Assembly: GCF_003096995.1 (NCBI RefSeq)
Contig: NZ_QENU01000005.1
Span: 1-64,000, forward strand
Reading direction: 5' to 3'
DNA from: Alitibacter langaaensis DSM 22999
GTDB taxonomy: Bacteria > Pseudomonadota > Gammaproteobacteria > Enterobacterales > Pasteurellaceae
DNA: 64,000 nucleotides
The notes below the pieces were generated by a model. It was given only the letters and a program-made list of their open reading frames with translations. It was not told the origin of the DNA and made no database searches. Below, in pieces: positions 1 through 9,364 of the stretch (the first letter of the stretch is position 1; every line of letters starts with the position of its first letter). A program made the position numbers and the translations under genes.

Positions 1-60
1 CGTTGTAGCGAAAATCATCAAATAATTGATGTTGCGTAAATAACGTTAACAAGCATTAAA

Positions 61-90
61 AAGGGTATCGAAAGATACCCTTTTTGTTTT
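61..90 (+). terminator. Rho-independent terminator of a gene left of the window
   Basis: Perfect 9-bp stem (61-69 with 74-82) closed by a GAAA tetraloop and followed by a T-rich run to about 90. It must end a forward transcript whose gene lies mostly outside the window. Bases 1-39 can be read as a short open C-terminus in frame 1 (stop at 37-39) or frame 2 (stop at 23-25), and nothing tells which is real. Confidence 0.8.
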
Positions 91-217
91 TGTGCATTTA
101 TAAAAATCCCATTGTTACCTTTCTAACTAAATCATCACATCCTTAAAAAATTTAGGATTTTTTGACCGCACTTTCGTTTTAAAATGGTTAAAAACATTGA
201 GATCTCAGTATAAATTT

Positions 218-237
218 AGGGCTAATAATATAGCCCC
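218..237 (-). terminator. Probable proS terminator
   Basis: Inverted repeat GGGCTA/TAGCCC (219-224, 231-236) with a 6-nt loop, lying just after the proS stop when read on the reverse strand. The following tract is A/T-rich but not a clean U run, so termination may be moderate. Confidence 0.45.
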
Positions 238-245
238 TTATTTTA

Positions 246-1961
246 TTATGCTTTTACATTCTCTTTTAAGAAATCTAGTAACTGATCTTTGGCAATCATT
301 GATTTCTCTCCTGTACGGCGGTTTTTGTATTCAATTTCGCCGTTGTCGAGATTTTTCTCACCGATAACCAGCATATGCGGCACACCGATTAATTCCATAT
401 CAGCAAACATCACGCCAGGACGCTCTTTACGATCATCGAAAATGACATCCACCCCTTGTGATTTTAAGGTTTGATAAAGTTCTTCAGTGAAAGTTTGTAC
501 TTTTTCTGACTTGTGCATATTCATTGGCACAATCGCCACAGTAAACGGCGCAATTTCATCTGAAGGCCAGATAATACCGCGTTCATCATGGTGTTGTTCA
601 ATCGCCGATGCCACGACACGAGTGACGCCAATCCCGTAGCATCCCATTGTCATAACCACTGGTTTACCATCTTCACCTTGTACGGTTGCTTTCATCGCTT
701 CGGAATATTTTTTACCTAATTGAAAGATATGTCCTACTTCAATACCACGTTTGATTTGTAGCACGCCTTTACCATCTGGGCTTGGATCGCCTTCTACCAC
801 ATTACGCAGATCCGCCACTTCTGGCATTGCCGCATCACGTTCCCAGTTCACATTAAAATAATGCTTACCGTCAATATTCGCACCACAAGCAAAATTCGAC
901 ATAACTGCAACTGAGCGATCGATAATCGCAGGAATATTCAGATTAACGACACCCAATGAGCCCACGCCAGCACCGATTCTCGCTTTAATTTGCGCTTCGT
1001 CTGCAAATTCGAGTGGATCAGCGACTAACGGATGTTTTTGTGCTTTGATTTCATTTAATTCATGGTCGCCCCGCAAAACTAACGCCACAAGAGGCTGTTC
1101 TTCCGTTGCCCCTTTTACCACTAAGGTTTTTACGGTTTTCTCAACAGGCAAGTTAAATTGCGCCACTAATTCATTAATAGTTTTCGCATTTGGTGTATCG
1201 ATTAATTGCATTTCCGCCGTTGGCGCTTGGCGCTCATCCACTGCGACGGCTTCGGCTAATTCAATGTTTGCCGCGAAATCTGATTCGGTTGAGAACACCA
1301 CATCATCTTCCCCGCTTGATGCTAATACTTGGAATTCATGGGAAGCTGAACCGCCGATTGACCCCGTGTCTGCCTGCACTGCGCGGAAATCTAAGCCTAA
1401 GCGGTTAAAAATGTTGGTGTAAACTTGATACATCACATCATAAGTTTGTTGCAAACTTTCTTGTGTGGTATGGAATGAATAAGCATCTTTCATAATAAAT
1501 TCACGGGAACGCATCACGCCAAAACGTGGACGCACTTCATCGCGGAATTTTGTTTGAATTTGATATAAATTTAGCGGAAGTTGTTTATATGATGACACTT
1601 CACGGCGTACAAGATCGGTAATCACTTCTTCATGGGTTGGGCCTAAAACAAAATCTCGGTTGCCACGATCCACAAAGCGCAGCAATTCAGGGCCATATTG
1701 ATCCCAACGTCCTGATTCTTGCCAAAGTTCCGCAGGTTGGGTCACGGGCATTAACACTTCAATTGCCCCACCCTTATTCATTTCTTCACGAATAATATTT
1801 TCCACTTTTTTCAACACTTTGATCCCAGTTGGCAGCCAGTTATATAAACCCGAAGCCATAGGACGAATCATGCCCGCACGCAACATTAATTGGTGGCTAA
1901 CCACCTGTGCATCGTTGGGGGTTTCTTTCAAGGTCGAAAAAAGATATTGACTTGTACGCAT
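246..1961 (-). CDS. proS: Prolyl-tRNA synthetase
   Basis: Cytosolic class II aminoacyl-tRNA synthetase that charges tRNA-Pro. At 571 residues it has the length of the bacterial-type enzyme, which carries an editing (INS) domain between motifs 2 and 3. Motif 2 is seen around residues 139-164 ([10 protein letters not shown], then [10 protein letters not shown]), and motif 3 around residue 445 (GCYGIGVTR). The region between (about 224-407) fits the domain that clears mischarged Ala-tRNA-Pro, as known for the family. The ATG has an AAGGA ribosome site. It is transcribed alone, divergently from yibN, and the divergent spacer contains three USS copies. Identity is secure. Confidence 0.97.
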   Translation of the reverse strand: MRTSQYLFSTLKETPNDAQVVSHQLMLRAGMIRPMASGLYNWLPTGIKVLKKVENIIREEMNKGGAIEVLMPVTQPAELWQESGRWDQYGPELLRFVDRGNRDFVLGPTHEEVITDLVRREVSSYKQLPLNLYQIQTKFRDEVRPRFGVMRSREFIMKDAYSFHTTQESLQQTYDVMYQVYTNIFNRLGLDFRAVQADTGSIGGSASHEFQVLASSGEDDVVFSTESDFAANIELAEAVAVDERQAPTAEMQLIDTPNAKTINELVAQFNLPVEKTVKTLVVKGATEEQPLVALVLRGDHELNEIKAQKHPLVADPLEFADEAQIKARIGAGVGSLGVVNLNIPAIIDRSVAVMSNFACGANIDGKHYFNVNWERDAAMPEVADLRNVVEGDPSPDGKGVLQIKRGIEVGHIFQLGKKYSEAMKATVQGEDGKPVVMTMGCYGIGVTRVVASAIEQHHDERGIIWPSDEIAPFTVAIVPMNMHKSEKVQTFTEELYQTLKSQGVDVIFDDRKERPGVMFADMELIGVPHMLVIGEKNLDNGEIEYKNRRTGEKSMIAKDQLLDFLKENVKA

Positions 1962-2047
1962 TGTTTTTCCTTCAAAATAAATGATAGGCGGAATAAATCG
2001 CCATTCTATATCGTGTAATGGGCGCTATTCTATCACTAATTCTCCCC

Positions 2048-2136
2048 AAAGTGCGGTCAAAAACGAGGAAATTTTTGACCGCACTTTATCGCAAAACCGC
2101 ATGCATAACAGCCTTTGAAAAAACACAAAGTGCGGT
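2048..2136. repeat. Cluster of three Hin-type uptake sequences, two as a 16-bp inverted repeat
   Basis: AAGTGCGGT at 2049-2057 and its complement at 2078-2086 form a perfect 16-bp inverted repeat (2048-2063 with 2072-2087) with an 8-nt loop; a third copy lies at 2128-2136. Unlike most paired USS in this window, the pair is not followed by a T run on either strand and sits in the divergent proS/yibN promoter region, so it does not look like an ordinary terminator. Confidence 0.85.
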
Positions 2137-2178
2137 TATACTTAACACCTATTTTTCATTATTATTAAAGAGAACCGA

Positions 2179-2616
2179 ATGGAAGAATTTTTAACTCAAG
2201 TTATGCCGTTTGTGAAAAATCACACTTTACTTGTCGGCGCATGGGTCGCAGTATTGGTGGCAACAATTTATACCTTTACCAAATCGGCACTGAGCAAAGT
2301 AAAACTTGTTTCTAATTCCGAAGCAACAGCATTGATTAACAACCAAAATGCTGTGTTGATTGACTTACGTTCTATCGATGAATTTAAGCGCGGTCATATT
2401 GTCAATAGTTTACAATTTTTGCCCACAGACATTAAAAATCACAACATTGGCAAATTAGAGCAACATAAAGATACACCAGTGATTTTGGTGGATGCAACAG
2501 GTGTGGTTGCACGCGCGTCAGCAGAAATTTTAGCTAAACAAGGGTTTAACCATGTTTATGCTTTAAATGAAGGCATTGCAGGTTGGAATGCTGCAAATTT
2601 ACCACTCGTTAAATAA
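2179..2616 (+). CDS. yibN: Membrane-anchored rhodanese-like protein (YibN type) without cysteine
   Basis: 145-residue protein with an N-terminal hydrophobic segment (about residues 18-34) followed by one rhodanese-like domain (about 50-145), including the LIDLRSIDEF strand and the AEGIAGW-like C-terminal motif. The place immediately before secB is the place of yibN in enteric bacteria. The loop that normally carries the catalytic cysteine reads DATGVVAR, and no cysteine occurs anywhere in the protein. Classical persulfide transfer is therefore not possible. The role is unknown; a structural or membrane-linked function is an inference. It shares an operon with secB, whose ribosome site overlaps this stop codon. 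Confidence 0.85.
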   Translation: MEEFLTQVMPFVKNHTLLVGAWVAVLVATIYTFTKSALSKVKLVSNSEATALINNQNAVLIDLRSIDEFKRGHIVNSLQFLPTDIKNHNIGKLEQHKDTPVILVDATGVVARASAEILAKQGFNHVYALNEGIAGWNAANLPLVK

Positions 2617-2626
2617 GGATTTTACA

Positions 2627-3154
2627 ATGACAGATGAAAACCAAGTCGCTCAAGAAGCTGCTCAAGATCAAGAGCAAACACAAGAGGCTGTATTACAAAT
2701 TCAGCGTATTTATGTGAAAGATGTTTCTTTTGAAGCGCCGAATCTTCCGAATATTTTCCAACAAGAATGGAAACCCAATTTAGAGTTTAATTTGGGTACT
2801 GAAGCCAAACAACTTGGTGATGATTTATATGAAGTTACGCTGAATCTTACGGTGGAAACTACCCTTGAAGACAGCGGTGATCTTGCCTTTATTTGCGAAG
2901 TGAAACAAGCAGGTGTCTTTACCATTAGCGGTTTAGAAGATATGCATATGGCGCACACATTAACTTCTCGCTGCCCAGAAATGCTCTTCCCTTATGCGCG
3001 AGAGTTGGTGGCAAGCATGGTGAACCGTGGCACATTCCCTCCACTCAATTTGGCACCAGTGAATTTTGATGCCTTATTCCTTGAACATATGCGTCGAGTG
3101 GAAGAGGAAGAACAAGCGCAGCCGCAAGCTGAATCTCAGCCAACCTTGAATTAA
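2627..3154 (+). CDS. secB: Protein-export chaperone SecB
   Basis: Cytosolic homotetrameric chaperone that holds preproteins unfolded and passes them to SecA for export. The open frame extends upstream into yibN, but the start at 2627 has an AAGGA ribosome site at 2615-2619 and gives the expected MTDENQ-like N-terminus. The 175-residue product is longer than E. coli SecB because of a Gln/Glu-rich N-terminal segment and a similar C-terminal tail. The core contains the conserved RCPEMLFPYARE stretch. A hairpin follows 17 nt after the stop and separates it from gpsA. Confidence 0.95.
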   Translation: MTDENQVAQEAAQDQEQTQEAVLQIQRIYVKDVSFEAPNLPNIFQQEWKPNLEFNLGTEAKQLGDDLYEVTLNLTVETTLEDSGDLAFICEVKQAGVFTISGLEDMHMAHTLTSRCPEMLFPYARELVASMVNRGTFPPLNLAPVNFDALFLEHMRRVEEEEQAQPQAESQPTLN

Positions 3155-3170
3155 GTCTTTTAAATCAAAT

Positions 3171-3195
3171 AAGCTCACGTTTTGCGTGAGCTTTT
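3171..3195 (+). terminator. Intra-cluster terminator between secB and gpsA
   Basis: Perfect 9-bp stem (AAGCTCACG at 3171-3179 with 3185-3193), 5-nt loop, short T run. It lies between secB and gpsA, genes that form a continuous cluster in relatives, so it probably lowers read-through rather than dividing the unit completely; no strong promoter is visible between it and gpsA. Confidence 0.7.
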
Positions 3196-3223
3196 CTTCA
3201 GGATCAAATTTTCAGGATCACAG

Positions 3224-4225
3224 ATGATGCAACAGCCCATTACGGTATTAGGTGCTGGTTCATACGGCACCGCACTCGCCATTGCCTTTTCGCGGAACGG
3301 TTTCCCCACCCTGCTTTGGGGACATAATCCTGATGAATGTGCGCGTTTAGCTGATGAGCGAAAAAATACGCGTTTCTTGCCTGATATTGCTTTCCCAGAT
3401 GCACTCGAGATTGTTGCGGATCTCGAAAGTGCGGTCAAAAAATCACGAGATTTATTAATTGTCGTCCCGAGCCATGTGTTTGGCGATGTGCTAAAACAAA
3501 TCCAACCCTTTTTACGCGCTGATCAGCGCATTGCTTGGGCAACCAAAGGGCTAGAGCGAGATCGGGGGCGTTTATTACAATCTGTCGTAGAAGAAACGCT
3601 AGGCAAGAGTTATCCCTTAGCGGTTTTATCCGGGCCAACCTTTGCCAAAGAATTAGCTGCAGGTTTGCCAACCGCCATTGCGCTCGCATCAAATAATGAC
3701 ACATTCGCCCAAGAATTACAGGCACGCATTCATTGCAGCAAGCACTTTCGCGTTTACTTAAATCAAGATATGATTGGTGTTCAACTTGGCGGCGCGATAA
3801 AAAATGTGATTGCCATTGCTGCGGGAATGTCTGATGGTTTGGGTTTCGGCGCCAATGCACGCACCGCCTTAATTACCCGAGGGCTTGCCGAAATCAGCCG
3901 TTTGGGCGTTTCACTCGGCGCTAATCCGCAAACCTTTATGGGCATGTCTGGCTTGGGCGATCTGGTGCTAACTTGCACAGATAATCAATCACGCAATCGC
4001 CGTTTTGGCTTGGCATTAGGGCAAGGCGTTTCGGCTCAAGATGCTATCAACCAAATTGGACAAGTTGTGGAAGGCTATTACAATACCAAAGAAACCATGG
4101 CATTGGCGCAGCGACAAGGCGTGGAAATGCCGATTACAGAACAAATCTATGCCGCACTTTTTCACGGCAAAAAACCACAAGAAATGGCGACCGCACTTTT
4201 GGGGCGTGATCGCAAAGGCGAATAA
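3224..4225 (+). CDS. gpsA: Glycerol-3-phosphate dehydrogenase [NAD(P)+]
   Basis: Reduces dihydroxyacetone phosphate to sn-glycerol-3-phosphate for phospholipid synthesis in the cytosol. The Rossmann motif GAGSYG is at residues 10-15; the substrate segment [16 protein letters not shown], the catalytic-lysine region [10 protein letters not shown] and the [11 protein letters not shown] stretch are all present. The start at 3224 is preferred over an in-frame upstream codon because an AGGA site lies 6 nt before it and the upstream part overlaps the hairpin; ATG at 3227 is an alternative. The 333-residue length is normal. cysE follows 26 nt downstream, as in E. coli. Confidence 0.96.
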   Translation: MMQQPITVLGAGSYGTALAIAFSRNGFPTLLWGHNPDECARLADERKNTRFLPDIAFPDALEIVADLESAVKKSRDLLIVVPSHVFGDVLKQIQPFLRADQRIAWATKGLERDRGRLLQSVVEETLGKSYPLAVLSGPTFAKELAAGLPTAIALASNNDTFAQELQARIHCSKHFRVYLNQDMIGVQLGGAIKNVIAIAAGMSDGLGFGANARTALITRGLAEISRLGVSLGANPQTFMGMSGLGDLVLTCTDNQSRNRRFGLALGQGVSAQDAINQIGQVVEGYYNTKETMALAQRQGVEMPITEQIYAALFHGKKPQEMATALLGRDRKGE

Positions 4226-4251
4226 CGTTTGCGAACAGTATGAGGAAAATT

Positions 4252-5049
4252 ATGGCAGTTGAAGTATGGGCAAAGATTCGAGATGAAGCCCAATGTTTAG
4301 TAAATAAAGAACCTGTATTGGCGAGTTTCTTTCATTCAACCATTTTGAAACACAAGAATTTAGGGGCAGCTTTAAGTTATATTTTGGCGAATAATTTGGC
4401 GACTGCCACAATGCCAGCCATTTCCCTGCGTGAAATTATTGAAGATGCGTATCAAGCGAAACCTAGCATTATTGAAAGTGCCGCTTGCGATGTGCGTGCC
4501 GTGCGTCAGCGAGATCCCGCCGTGGATTTGTGGTCAACGCCTTTGTTGTATTTAAAAGGCTTTCAAGCATTGCAAAGTTATCGAATCACCCATTATTTAT
4601 GGGAAGAAGGTCGCCGCTCTTTAGCCATTTATTTACAAAACCAAATTTCTGTTGCCTTTGATGTGGATATTCACCCCGCCGCGCGTATTGGTTGCGGCAT
4701 TATGTTCGACCATGCGACAGGGATTGTCGTTGGGGAAACCGCGGTGATCGAAAATGATGTGTCTATTTTGCAAGGCGTAACCTTAGGCGGTACGGGGAAA
4801 GAAAGCGGCGATCGCCATCCGAAAATCCGTGAGGGCGTGATGATTGGTGCGGGTGCGAAGATTTTAGGCAATATTGAAGTCGGAAAATACGCCAAAATTG
4901 GCGCGAATTCCGTTGTGTTACAACCCGTGCCAGAACACGCAACAGCAGCTGGCGTGCCTGCTCGCATTATTAGTAAAGACCACTCAGCAAAACCTGCGTT
5001 TGAGATGAACCAATATTTTATTGATGACGCAGAAATGCTGAATATTTAG
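4252..5049 (+). CDS. cysE: Serine O-acetyltransferase
   Basis: Transfers acetyl from acetyl-CoA to L-serine, the first step of cysteine synthesis. The 265-residue protein has an N-terminal helical half and a C-terminal left-handed beta-helix of hexapeptide repeats (about residues 135-230). Active-site stretches HPAARIG, FDHATGIVVGE and GDRHPKI are present. The C-terminus ends near isoleucine, matching the tail that in this family docks into O-acetylserine sulfhydrylase. An ATG at 4240 is in frame, but the one at 4252 has a strong GAGGA site 5 nt upstream and aligns with the H. influenzae N-terminus. Confidence 0.96.
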   Translation: MAVEVWAKIRDEAQCLVNKEPVLASFFHSTILKHKNLGAALSYILANNLATATMPAISLREIIEDAYQAKPSIIESAACDVRAVRQRDPAVDLWSTPLLYLKGFQALQSYRITHYLWEEGRRSLAIYLQNQISVAFDVDIHPAARIGCGIMFDHATGIVVGETAVIENDVSILQGVTLGGTGKESGDRHPKIREGVMIGAGAKILGNIEVGKYAKIGANSVVLQPVPEHATAAGVPARIISKDHSAKPAFEMNQYFIDDAEMLNI

Positions 5050-5107
5050 GGTAGAAAGAATAAAAATCGCGGATTTTTGACCGCACTTTTCTGATTAAGG
5101 AGTTGTT

Positions 5108-5947
5108 ATGATCATCAATAAAGACACCAAACTGTGTATTTCCGTTTCTGCAAGACCAAGCAATATTGGCACCACCTTTCATAATTATCTGTATCAAAAA
5201 TTGGGACTCGATTTTGTGTATAAAGCGTTTCAAGTGGATGATATTGAGCATGTGGTCAAGGGCGTGCGTGCACTCGGCATTCGTGGCTGTTCGGTGTCTA
5301 TGCCGCATAAAGAAACTTGTATGGCATTTATTGATGAACTGACGGAATCTGCCGCCGCAATTCAATCAGTGAATACGATTGTCAACGACAACGGCTATCT
5401 TAAAGCCTATAACACAGATTATATTGCGATTTACAAATTAATTGAGAAATATCAGTTAGATAAGAAGCAATCGGTGATCGTGCTCGGAAGTGGCGGTATG
5501 GCAAAAGCGGTGGTAGCGGCATTCAAGAATGCAGGGTTTAGCCAGCTTAAAGTCTGTGCGCGCAATGCAGAAACTGGCTCAAATTTGGCCGCACTTTACG
5601 GCTTTGAATATATCCCGAGTCTTAATGGACAAACCGCGGATATTATTGTCAATGTCACGCCAATTGGTATGCAGGGCGGCTCAGAAGAAAATATGCTGTC
5701 TTTCCCCGAAACGATGATCCAAGCCGCCCATACGGTTTTTGATGTCGTGGCAATGCCCGCAGAAACCCCCTTAATAAAAACGGCTCAAAAATTAGGAAAA
5801 CAAACCATTTCGGGCGCTGAAGTGATTGTTTTACAAGCGGTTGAACAATTTGCTTTATATACTCATCAACGTCCAAGTGACGAACTTGTACAGGAAGCAG
5901 GCGAATACTCACGCCAAATGGTTTTACAACTACAACAACAAAAGTAA
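5108..5947 (+). CDS. Shikimate dehydrogenase-like protein (AroE paralog, HI0607 type)
   Basis: 279-residue NAD(P)-dependent member of the shikimate/quinate dehydrogenase superfamily. The N-terminal half has the substrate-side motif SARPSNIGTTFHN instead of the GxPIxHSxSP pattern of true AroE, then VSMPHKE with the catalytic lysine and YNTDYIAI with the aspartate. The Rossmann motif VLGSGGMAKA is at about residues 126-135. This pattern and the place after cysE match the structurally studied H. influenzae HI0607 protein (SDH-like), whose natural substrate is unsettled. I do not assign aroE. The start has a clear AAGGAG site. A USS lies between it and cysE. Confidence 0.85.
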   Translation: MIINKDTKLCISVSARPSNIGTTFHNYLYQKLGLDFVYKAFQVDDIEHVVKGVRALGIRGCSVSMPHKETCMAFIDELTESAAAIQSVNTIVNDNGYLKAYNTDYIAIYKLIEKYQLDKKQSVIVLGSGGMAKAVVAAFKNAGFSQLKVCARNAETGSNLAALYGFEYIPSLNGQTADIIVNVTPIGMQGGSEENMLSFPETMIQAAHTVFDVVAMPAETPLIKTAQKLGKQTISGAEVIVLQAVEQFALYTHQRPSDELVQEAGEYSRQMVLQLQQQK

Positions 5948-6011
5948 TTCGCCCAGTTATTGCAATCTTAGATGAATGAAATAGGCGAATGAAATAGGCA
6001 AAGGAGAGAGA

Positions 6012-7049
6012 ATGGTTTCAACCTTAGCGCAATATGCGGTCATTGATTTACACCTTCATTTAGATGGTTCTTTATCGCCAGCTTGGATGTTGGAATGGGC
6101 GGAGAAACAGCAGATCGAATTACCCGCGCATACCCCAGAAGCCTTGCTGCCTTACGTTTCTGCCCCGCAGGATTGTAGCGATTTGAATGAATATTTACGT
6201 TGCTTTGATTTGCCGCTCTCTTTATTGCAAACACCCGAAGCCTTGTCTGCGGCGGTGGCTGATGTGTTGCAACGCCTTGATCAGCAAGGGTTGATTTATG
6301 CCGAAATTCGTTTTGCCCCACAGTTGCATACAGGTTTGGCTATGTCGCAAGAAGATGCCGTTCAAGCCGCGCTGACAGGGTTGCAAAATGGATTGGCAAA
6401 TACGCAGCTTTTTAAAGCCAATTTGATTTTATGCTGTATGCGTGCTGCCGATAACAAAGCGGAAAATTTAGAAACTATTCGCTTGGCGAAAAAATATTTA
6501 GCCAAAGCGGAGGCGGGCGTAGTGGCAATTGATTTAGCGGGTGCCGAAGGCTTATTTCCTACGAATAACTTTGCCGAAGAATTTCATTATGCGAGTGAGA
6601 TTAGCGTGCCTTTCACCATTCATGCAGGCGAGGCGGCAGGTGCAGAAAGTGTACAGCAAGCCTTAGCTTTAGGCGCATCACGCATTGGGTATGGTATTCG
6701 TTCAATCGAAAGCGAAAGTGTGATGGCGCAATTAGTTCGCCAAGAAACGCCGTTGGAAATGTGCCCTTGTAGTAATTTGCAAACGAAAGCCGCACAGTCT
6801 TTGAAAGATTATCCATTACGCAGGTTTTTAACGCGCGGGATTGTGGCAACCTTGAATACGGATAATATGACCGTATCGCAAACGTCTTTGCAGCAAGAAT
6901 ATCGCTTGTTGGCGCAGGAATATCAATTATCTCGCGCAGAAGCGAAGCAATTAATGTTAAACAGTATTGCCGCAGCTTTTCTGCCAGCCGAAGAAAAAAT
7001 GGCTTTGCTGAATACTATCCAACAACGCTATCCGCAGTTATTTGAATAA
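6012..7049 (+). CDS. add: Adenosine deaminase
   Basis: Zinc hydrolase that deaminates adenosine (and deoxyadenosine) to inosine in purine salvage, in the cytosol. Metal ligands and catalytic residues are visible: HLHLDGS near residues 14-20, HAGE near 204 with the catalytic glutamate, the SNLQT stretch, and NTDN carrying the metal-binding aspartate in the bacterial form. Length, 345 residues, is usual. The ribosome site is AAGGAGAG. It stands after the aroE-like gene and converges on argO, with a shared bidirectional terminator. A related adenine or cytokinin deaminase is less likely given the full motif set. Confidence 0.9.
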   Translation: MVSTLAQYAVIDLHLHLDGSLSPAWMLEWAEKQQIELPAHTPEALLPYVSAPQDCSDLNEYLRCFDLPLSLLQTPEALSAAVADVLQRLDQQGLIYAEIRFAPQLHTGLAMSQEDAVQAALTGLQNGLANTQLFKANLILCCMRAADNKAENLETIRLAKKYLAKAEAGVVAIDLAGAEGLFPTNNFAEEFHYASEISVPFTIHAGEAAGAESVQQALALGASRIGYGIRSIESESVMAQLVRQETPLEMCPCSNLQTKAAQSLKDYPLRRFLTRGIVATLNTDNMTVSQTSLQQEYRLLAQEYQLSRAEAKQLMLNSIAAAFLPAEEKMALLNTIQQRYPQLFE

Positions 7050-7106
7050 TCCATTGGATATATAATCATCGTGATAATATTTAAGCAAAAGGCGCTGATA
7101 ATAAGA

Positions 7107-7131
7107 AAAAGCTAGGTCAAACCTAGCTTTT
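7107..7131. terminator. Bidirectional terminator between add and the exporter gene
   Basis: Perfect 11-bp stem AAAAGCTAGGT (7107-7117) with its complement 7121-7131 around a 3-nt loop. A-rich left and T-rich right flanks let it work on both strands for the two converging genes. Confidence 0.85.
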
Positions 7132-7136
7132 CATTG

Positions 7137-7760
7137 TTAATAAGATTGCCATGCGTATTGGGCAAGGCTGAATGCAATGCCCCACATTACGAATCCAATC
7201 ATGAAATCCAGAACGCGCCATGTCATTGGGCGTTTGAATAACGGAATCAGCAAGCGTGCGCCATAGCCTAAGCTAAAGAACCATAAGGCAGAAGTGCAGA
7301 GTGCGCCAGCAAGAAAGAATATTTTTCTGTCTGCTGGAATTGTCCCTGCAATGCCACCGATAATCGCAAAACAGTCGAGATAAACGTGAGGGTTTAATAA
7401 GGTGATGGCTAAGGTTGCAAGCACCGCTTTCCATGCGGATTGTTTTGGCATTGCTTTATTGCTTAATGCGAGTGCAGAATTGCCTTGATAGGCGGAACGA
7501 AATGCGCGCGCGCCATACACCAATAAGAATAATGCGCCGACAATGGCAAGTGCCACTGTTGCCATTTGGCTTTTGCTAATCATGGATCCAAGCCCTAACA
7601 CGCCCATGGAAATCAATATAACATCGCATATAAAGCAAGTCAGAATCACAGGCAATATATTTTGTTTGAGCAACCCTTGTTTTAACACAAACGCATTTTG
7701 CGCACCGATAGCGATGATCAGCCCACCGCAAACAAGAAAACCTTGAAGAAAAAAGTCCAT
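7137..7760 (-). CDS. argO: LysE/ArgO-family amino-acid exporter
   Basis: 207-residue inner-membrane protein with five to six hydrophobic segments. The family signature GAQNAFVLKQG is near residues 19-29 and LNPHVYLD near 122-129; together they match ArgO (arginine exporter) better than the RhtB branch. Family knowledge: efflux of basic amino acids such as arginine or its toxic analogs. No ArgP-like regulator lies nearby, so regulation is not visible. Substrate assignment is by similarity only. Confidence 0.82.
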   Translation of the reverse strand: MDFFLQGFLVCGGLIIAIGAQNAFVLKQGLLKQNILPVILTCFICDVILISMGVLGLGSMISKSQMATVALAIVGALFLLVYGARAFRSAYQGNSALALSNKAMPKQSAWKAVLATLAITLLNPHVYLDCFAIIGGIAGTIPADRKIFFLAGALCTSALWFFSLGYGARLLIPLFKRPMTWRVLDFMIGFVMWGIAFSLAQYAWQSY

Positions 7761-7881
7761 AATTTAGCCTAAATAAAAAACTCTCGGAAATTATACCGCA
7801 CTTTTTCTGTTTTTCCCTTTAAATTCATCGCAGTTAAGTAGTACACTAGGGGCGTTTTTCATTTAATCCAAAGGGGACGCT

Positions 7882-8550
7882 ATGAAACCTTATTTAATTG
7901 CGCCGTCCATTCTGTCAGCAGATTTGGCCCGTCTTGGTGAAGATGTGGCGAATGTGTTAAAGGCAGGGGCAGATGTCATTCATTTTGATGTTATGGATAA
8001 CCATTATGTACCCAATTTGACCTTTGGCGCGCCTGTGTGTAAAGCCTTGCGTGACTATGGCATTAATGCGCCTATTGATGTGCATTTAATGGCAACGCCC
8101 GTGGATTCTTTGGTTGTGGATTTTGCGAAAGCAGGCGCCAGTTTAATTACATTCCATGCAGAAGCTAGCCAGCATATTGACCGCACTTTACAGCTCATTC
8201 GCGACCAAGGTTGCCAAGCGGGCTTGGTGTTTAATCCTGCAACGCCGTTGAGTTATCTGGATTATGTGATGGATAAAGTGGATATCATTTTATTGATGTC
8301 GGTAAACCCAGGCTTTGGCGGACAATCGTTTATTCCAGCAACGTTGGAAAAACTTCGCCAAGTACGCCAACGCATTGATCGCAGCGGTTTTGATATTCGT
8401 CTGGAAATTGATGGTGGCGTGAAAGTGAATAATATTGCCGAAATTGCCGCCGCAGGTGCAGATATGTTCGTGGCAGGTTCCGCCATTTTTGATGCGCCAG
8501 ATTATAAACAAGTGATTGATGCAATGCGAGCAGAATTGGCTAAAGTATAA
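7882..8550 (+). CDS. rpe: Ribulose-phosphate 3-epimerase
   Basis: Interconverts ribulose-5-phosphate and xylulose-5-phosphate in the pentose phosphate pathway. TIM-barrel protein of 222 residues. It has the N-terminal [14 protein letters not shown] signature, the metal-binding [12 protein letters not shown] stretch, HLMA, and [14 protein letters not shown]. The ribosome site is AAGGGGA. gph follows after 14 nt and trpS further on, the same order as rpe-gph-trpS in E. coli. Sure call. Confidence 0.97.
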   Translation: MKPYLIAPSILSADLARLGEDVANVLKAGADVIHFDVMDNHYVPNLTFGAPVCKALRDYGINAPIDVHLMATPVDSLVVDFAKAGASLITFHAEASQHIDRTLQLIRDQGCQAGLVFNPATPLSYLDYVMDKVDIILLMSVNPGFGGQSFIPATLEKLRQVRQRIDRSGFDIRLEIDGGVKVNNIAEIAAAGADMFVAGSAIFDAPDYKQVIDAMRAELAKV

Positions 8551-8564
8551 AAATAGGAAGAAAA

Positions 8565-9239
8565 ATGAGCTCTCAATTTAAAGTTATTGGATTTGATTTA
8601 GACGGTACCTTAGTGAACAGCTTGCCTGATCTCGCTTTATCGGTTAATTCTGCCTTAGCGGAATTTGATTTCCCTGCCGCCCCTGAAGAATTAGTGCTAA
8701 CTTGGATTGGTAATGGCGCAGATGTATTAATTAGCAAAGGGATTGCGTGGGCAACGGAACAAACGCACAAAACCTTGAACGATGATGAAATTGCCCAGTT
8801 GAAAGTGCGTTTTAATCATTTTTATGGCGAGAACATTTGTAACGTCAGTCGTTTGTATCCAAATGTGAAAGAAACCTTAGAAAAATTAAAAGCGCAGGGC
8901 TTCAAATTAGCGGTGGTAACCAACAAGCCAACGCAACATGTGTTGCCTGTATTAAAAGCATTCCATATTGATCATTTATTCGATGACGCATTGGGCGGGC
9001 AATCTTTGCCAGCGATTAAACCGCACCCAGGCCCGTTATATTATTTATGCGGAAAATTTGGTGTTTACCCCCATCAAATGCTATTTGTGGGCGATTCGCG
9101 CAATGATATCCTCGCCGCGCACAATGCAGGTTGTGTAGCCGTTGGCTTAACTTACGGTTATAACTACAACATTCCAATCGCCGACAGCCAGCCTGATTGG
9201 GTGTTTGATGACTTTGCTGAAATCCTAAATATCGTGTAA
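8565..9239 (+). CDS. gph: Phosphoglycolate phosphatase (HAD family)
   Basis: Haloacid-dehalogenase hydrolase, 224 residues, that dephosphorylates 2-phosphoglycolate arising from DNA 3'-end repair. Motif I DLDGTLVNS is at residues 11-19 with both aspartates; motif II VVTNK, motif III lysine in AIKPHP, and motif IV FVGDSRNDI are all present. An alpha-helical cap lies between motifs I and II. Position between rpe and trpS supports gph rather than another HAD phosphatase. Confidence 0.93.
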   Translation: MSSQFKVIGFDLDGTLVNSLPDLALSVNSALAEFDFPAAPEELVLTWIGNGADVLISKGIAWATEQTHKTLNDDEIAQLKVRFNHFYGENICNVSRLYPNVKETLEKLKAQGFKLAVVTNKPTQHVLPVLKAFHIDHLFDDALGGQSLPAIKPHPGPLYYLCGKFGVYPHQMLFVGDSRNDILAAHNAGCVAVGLTYGYNYNIPIADSQPDWVFDDFAEILNIV

Positions 9240-9364
9240 AGTGCGGCCAAATTTTGAGAAATTTTTTCGTTTCTACGGTATTTTTACCGACGGATTTATG
9301 TAACGAAACAAGATTTAAATGACAACAGGCGGGCAAGTGAGCCCCTATAATTAGAGAATAAAAT

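Noticed and set aside
1-39. C-terminal end of an upstream gene in frame 1 or frame 2
   Set aside because: Both frames end in a stop before the 61-90 terminator and neither short tail is recognisable, so no gene is called.
6040-6321. Reverse-strand open frames inside add, trpS, tkt and other genes
   Set aside because: They are antisense to well-supported genes, show no family motifs and follow codon structure of the real gene.
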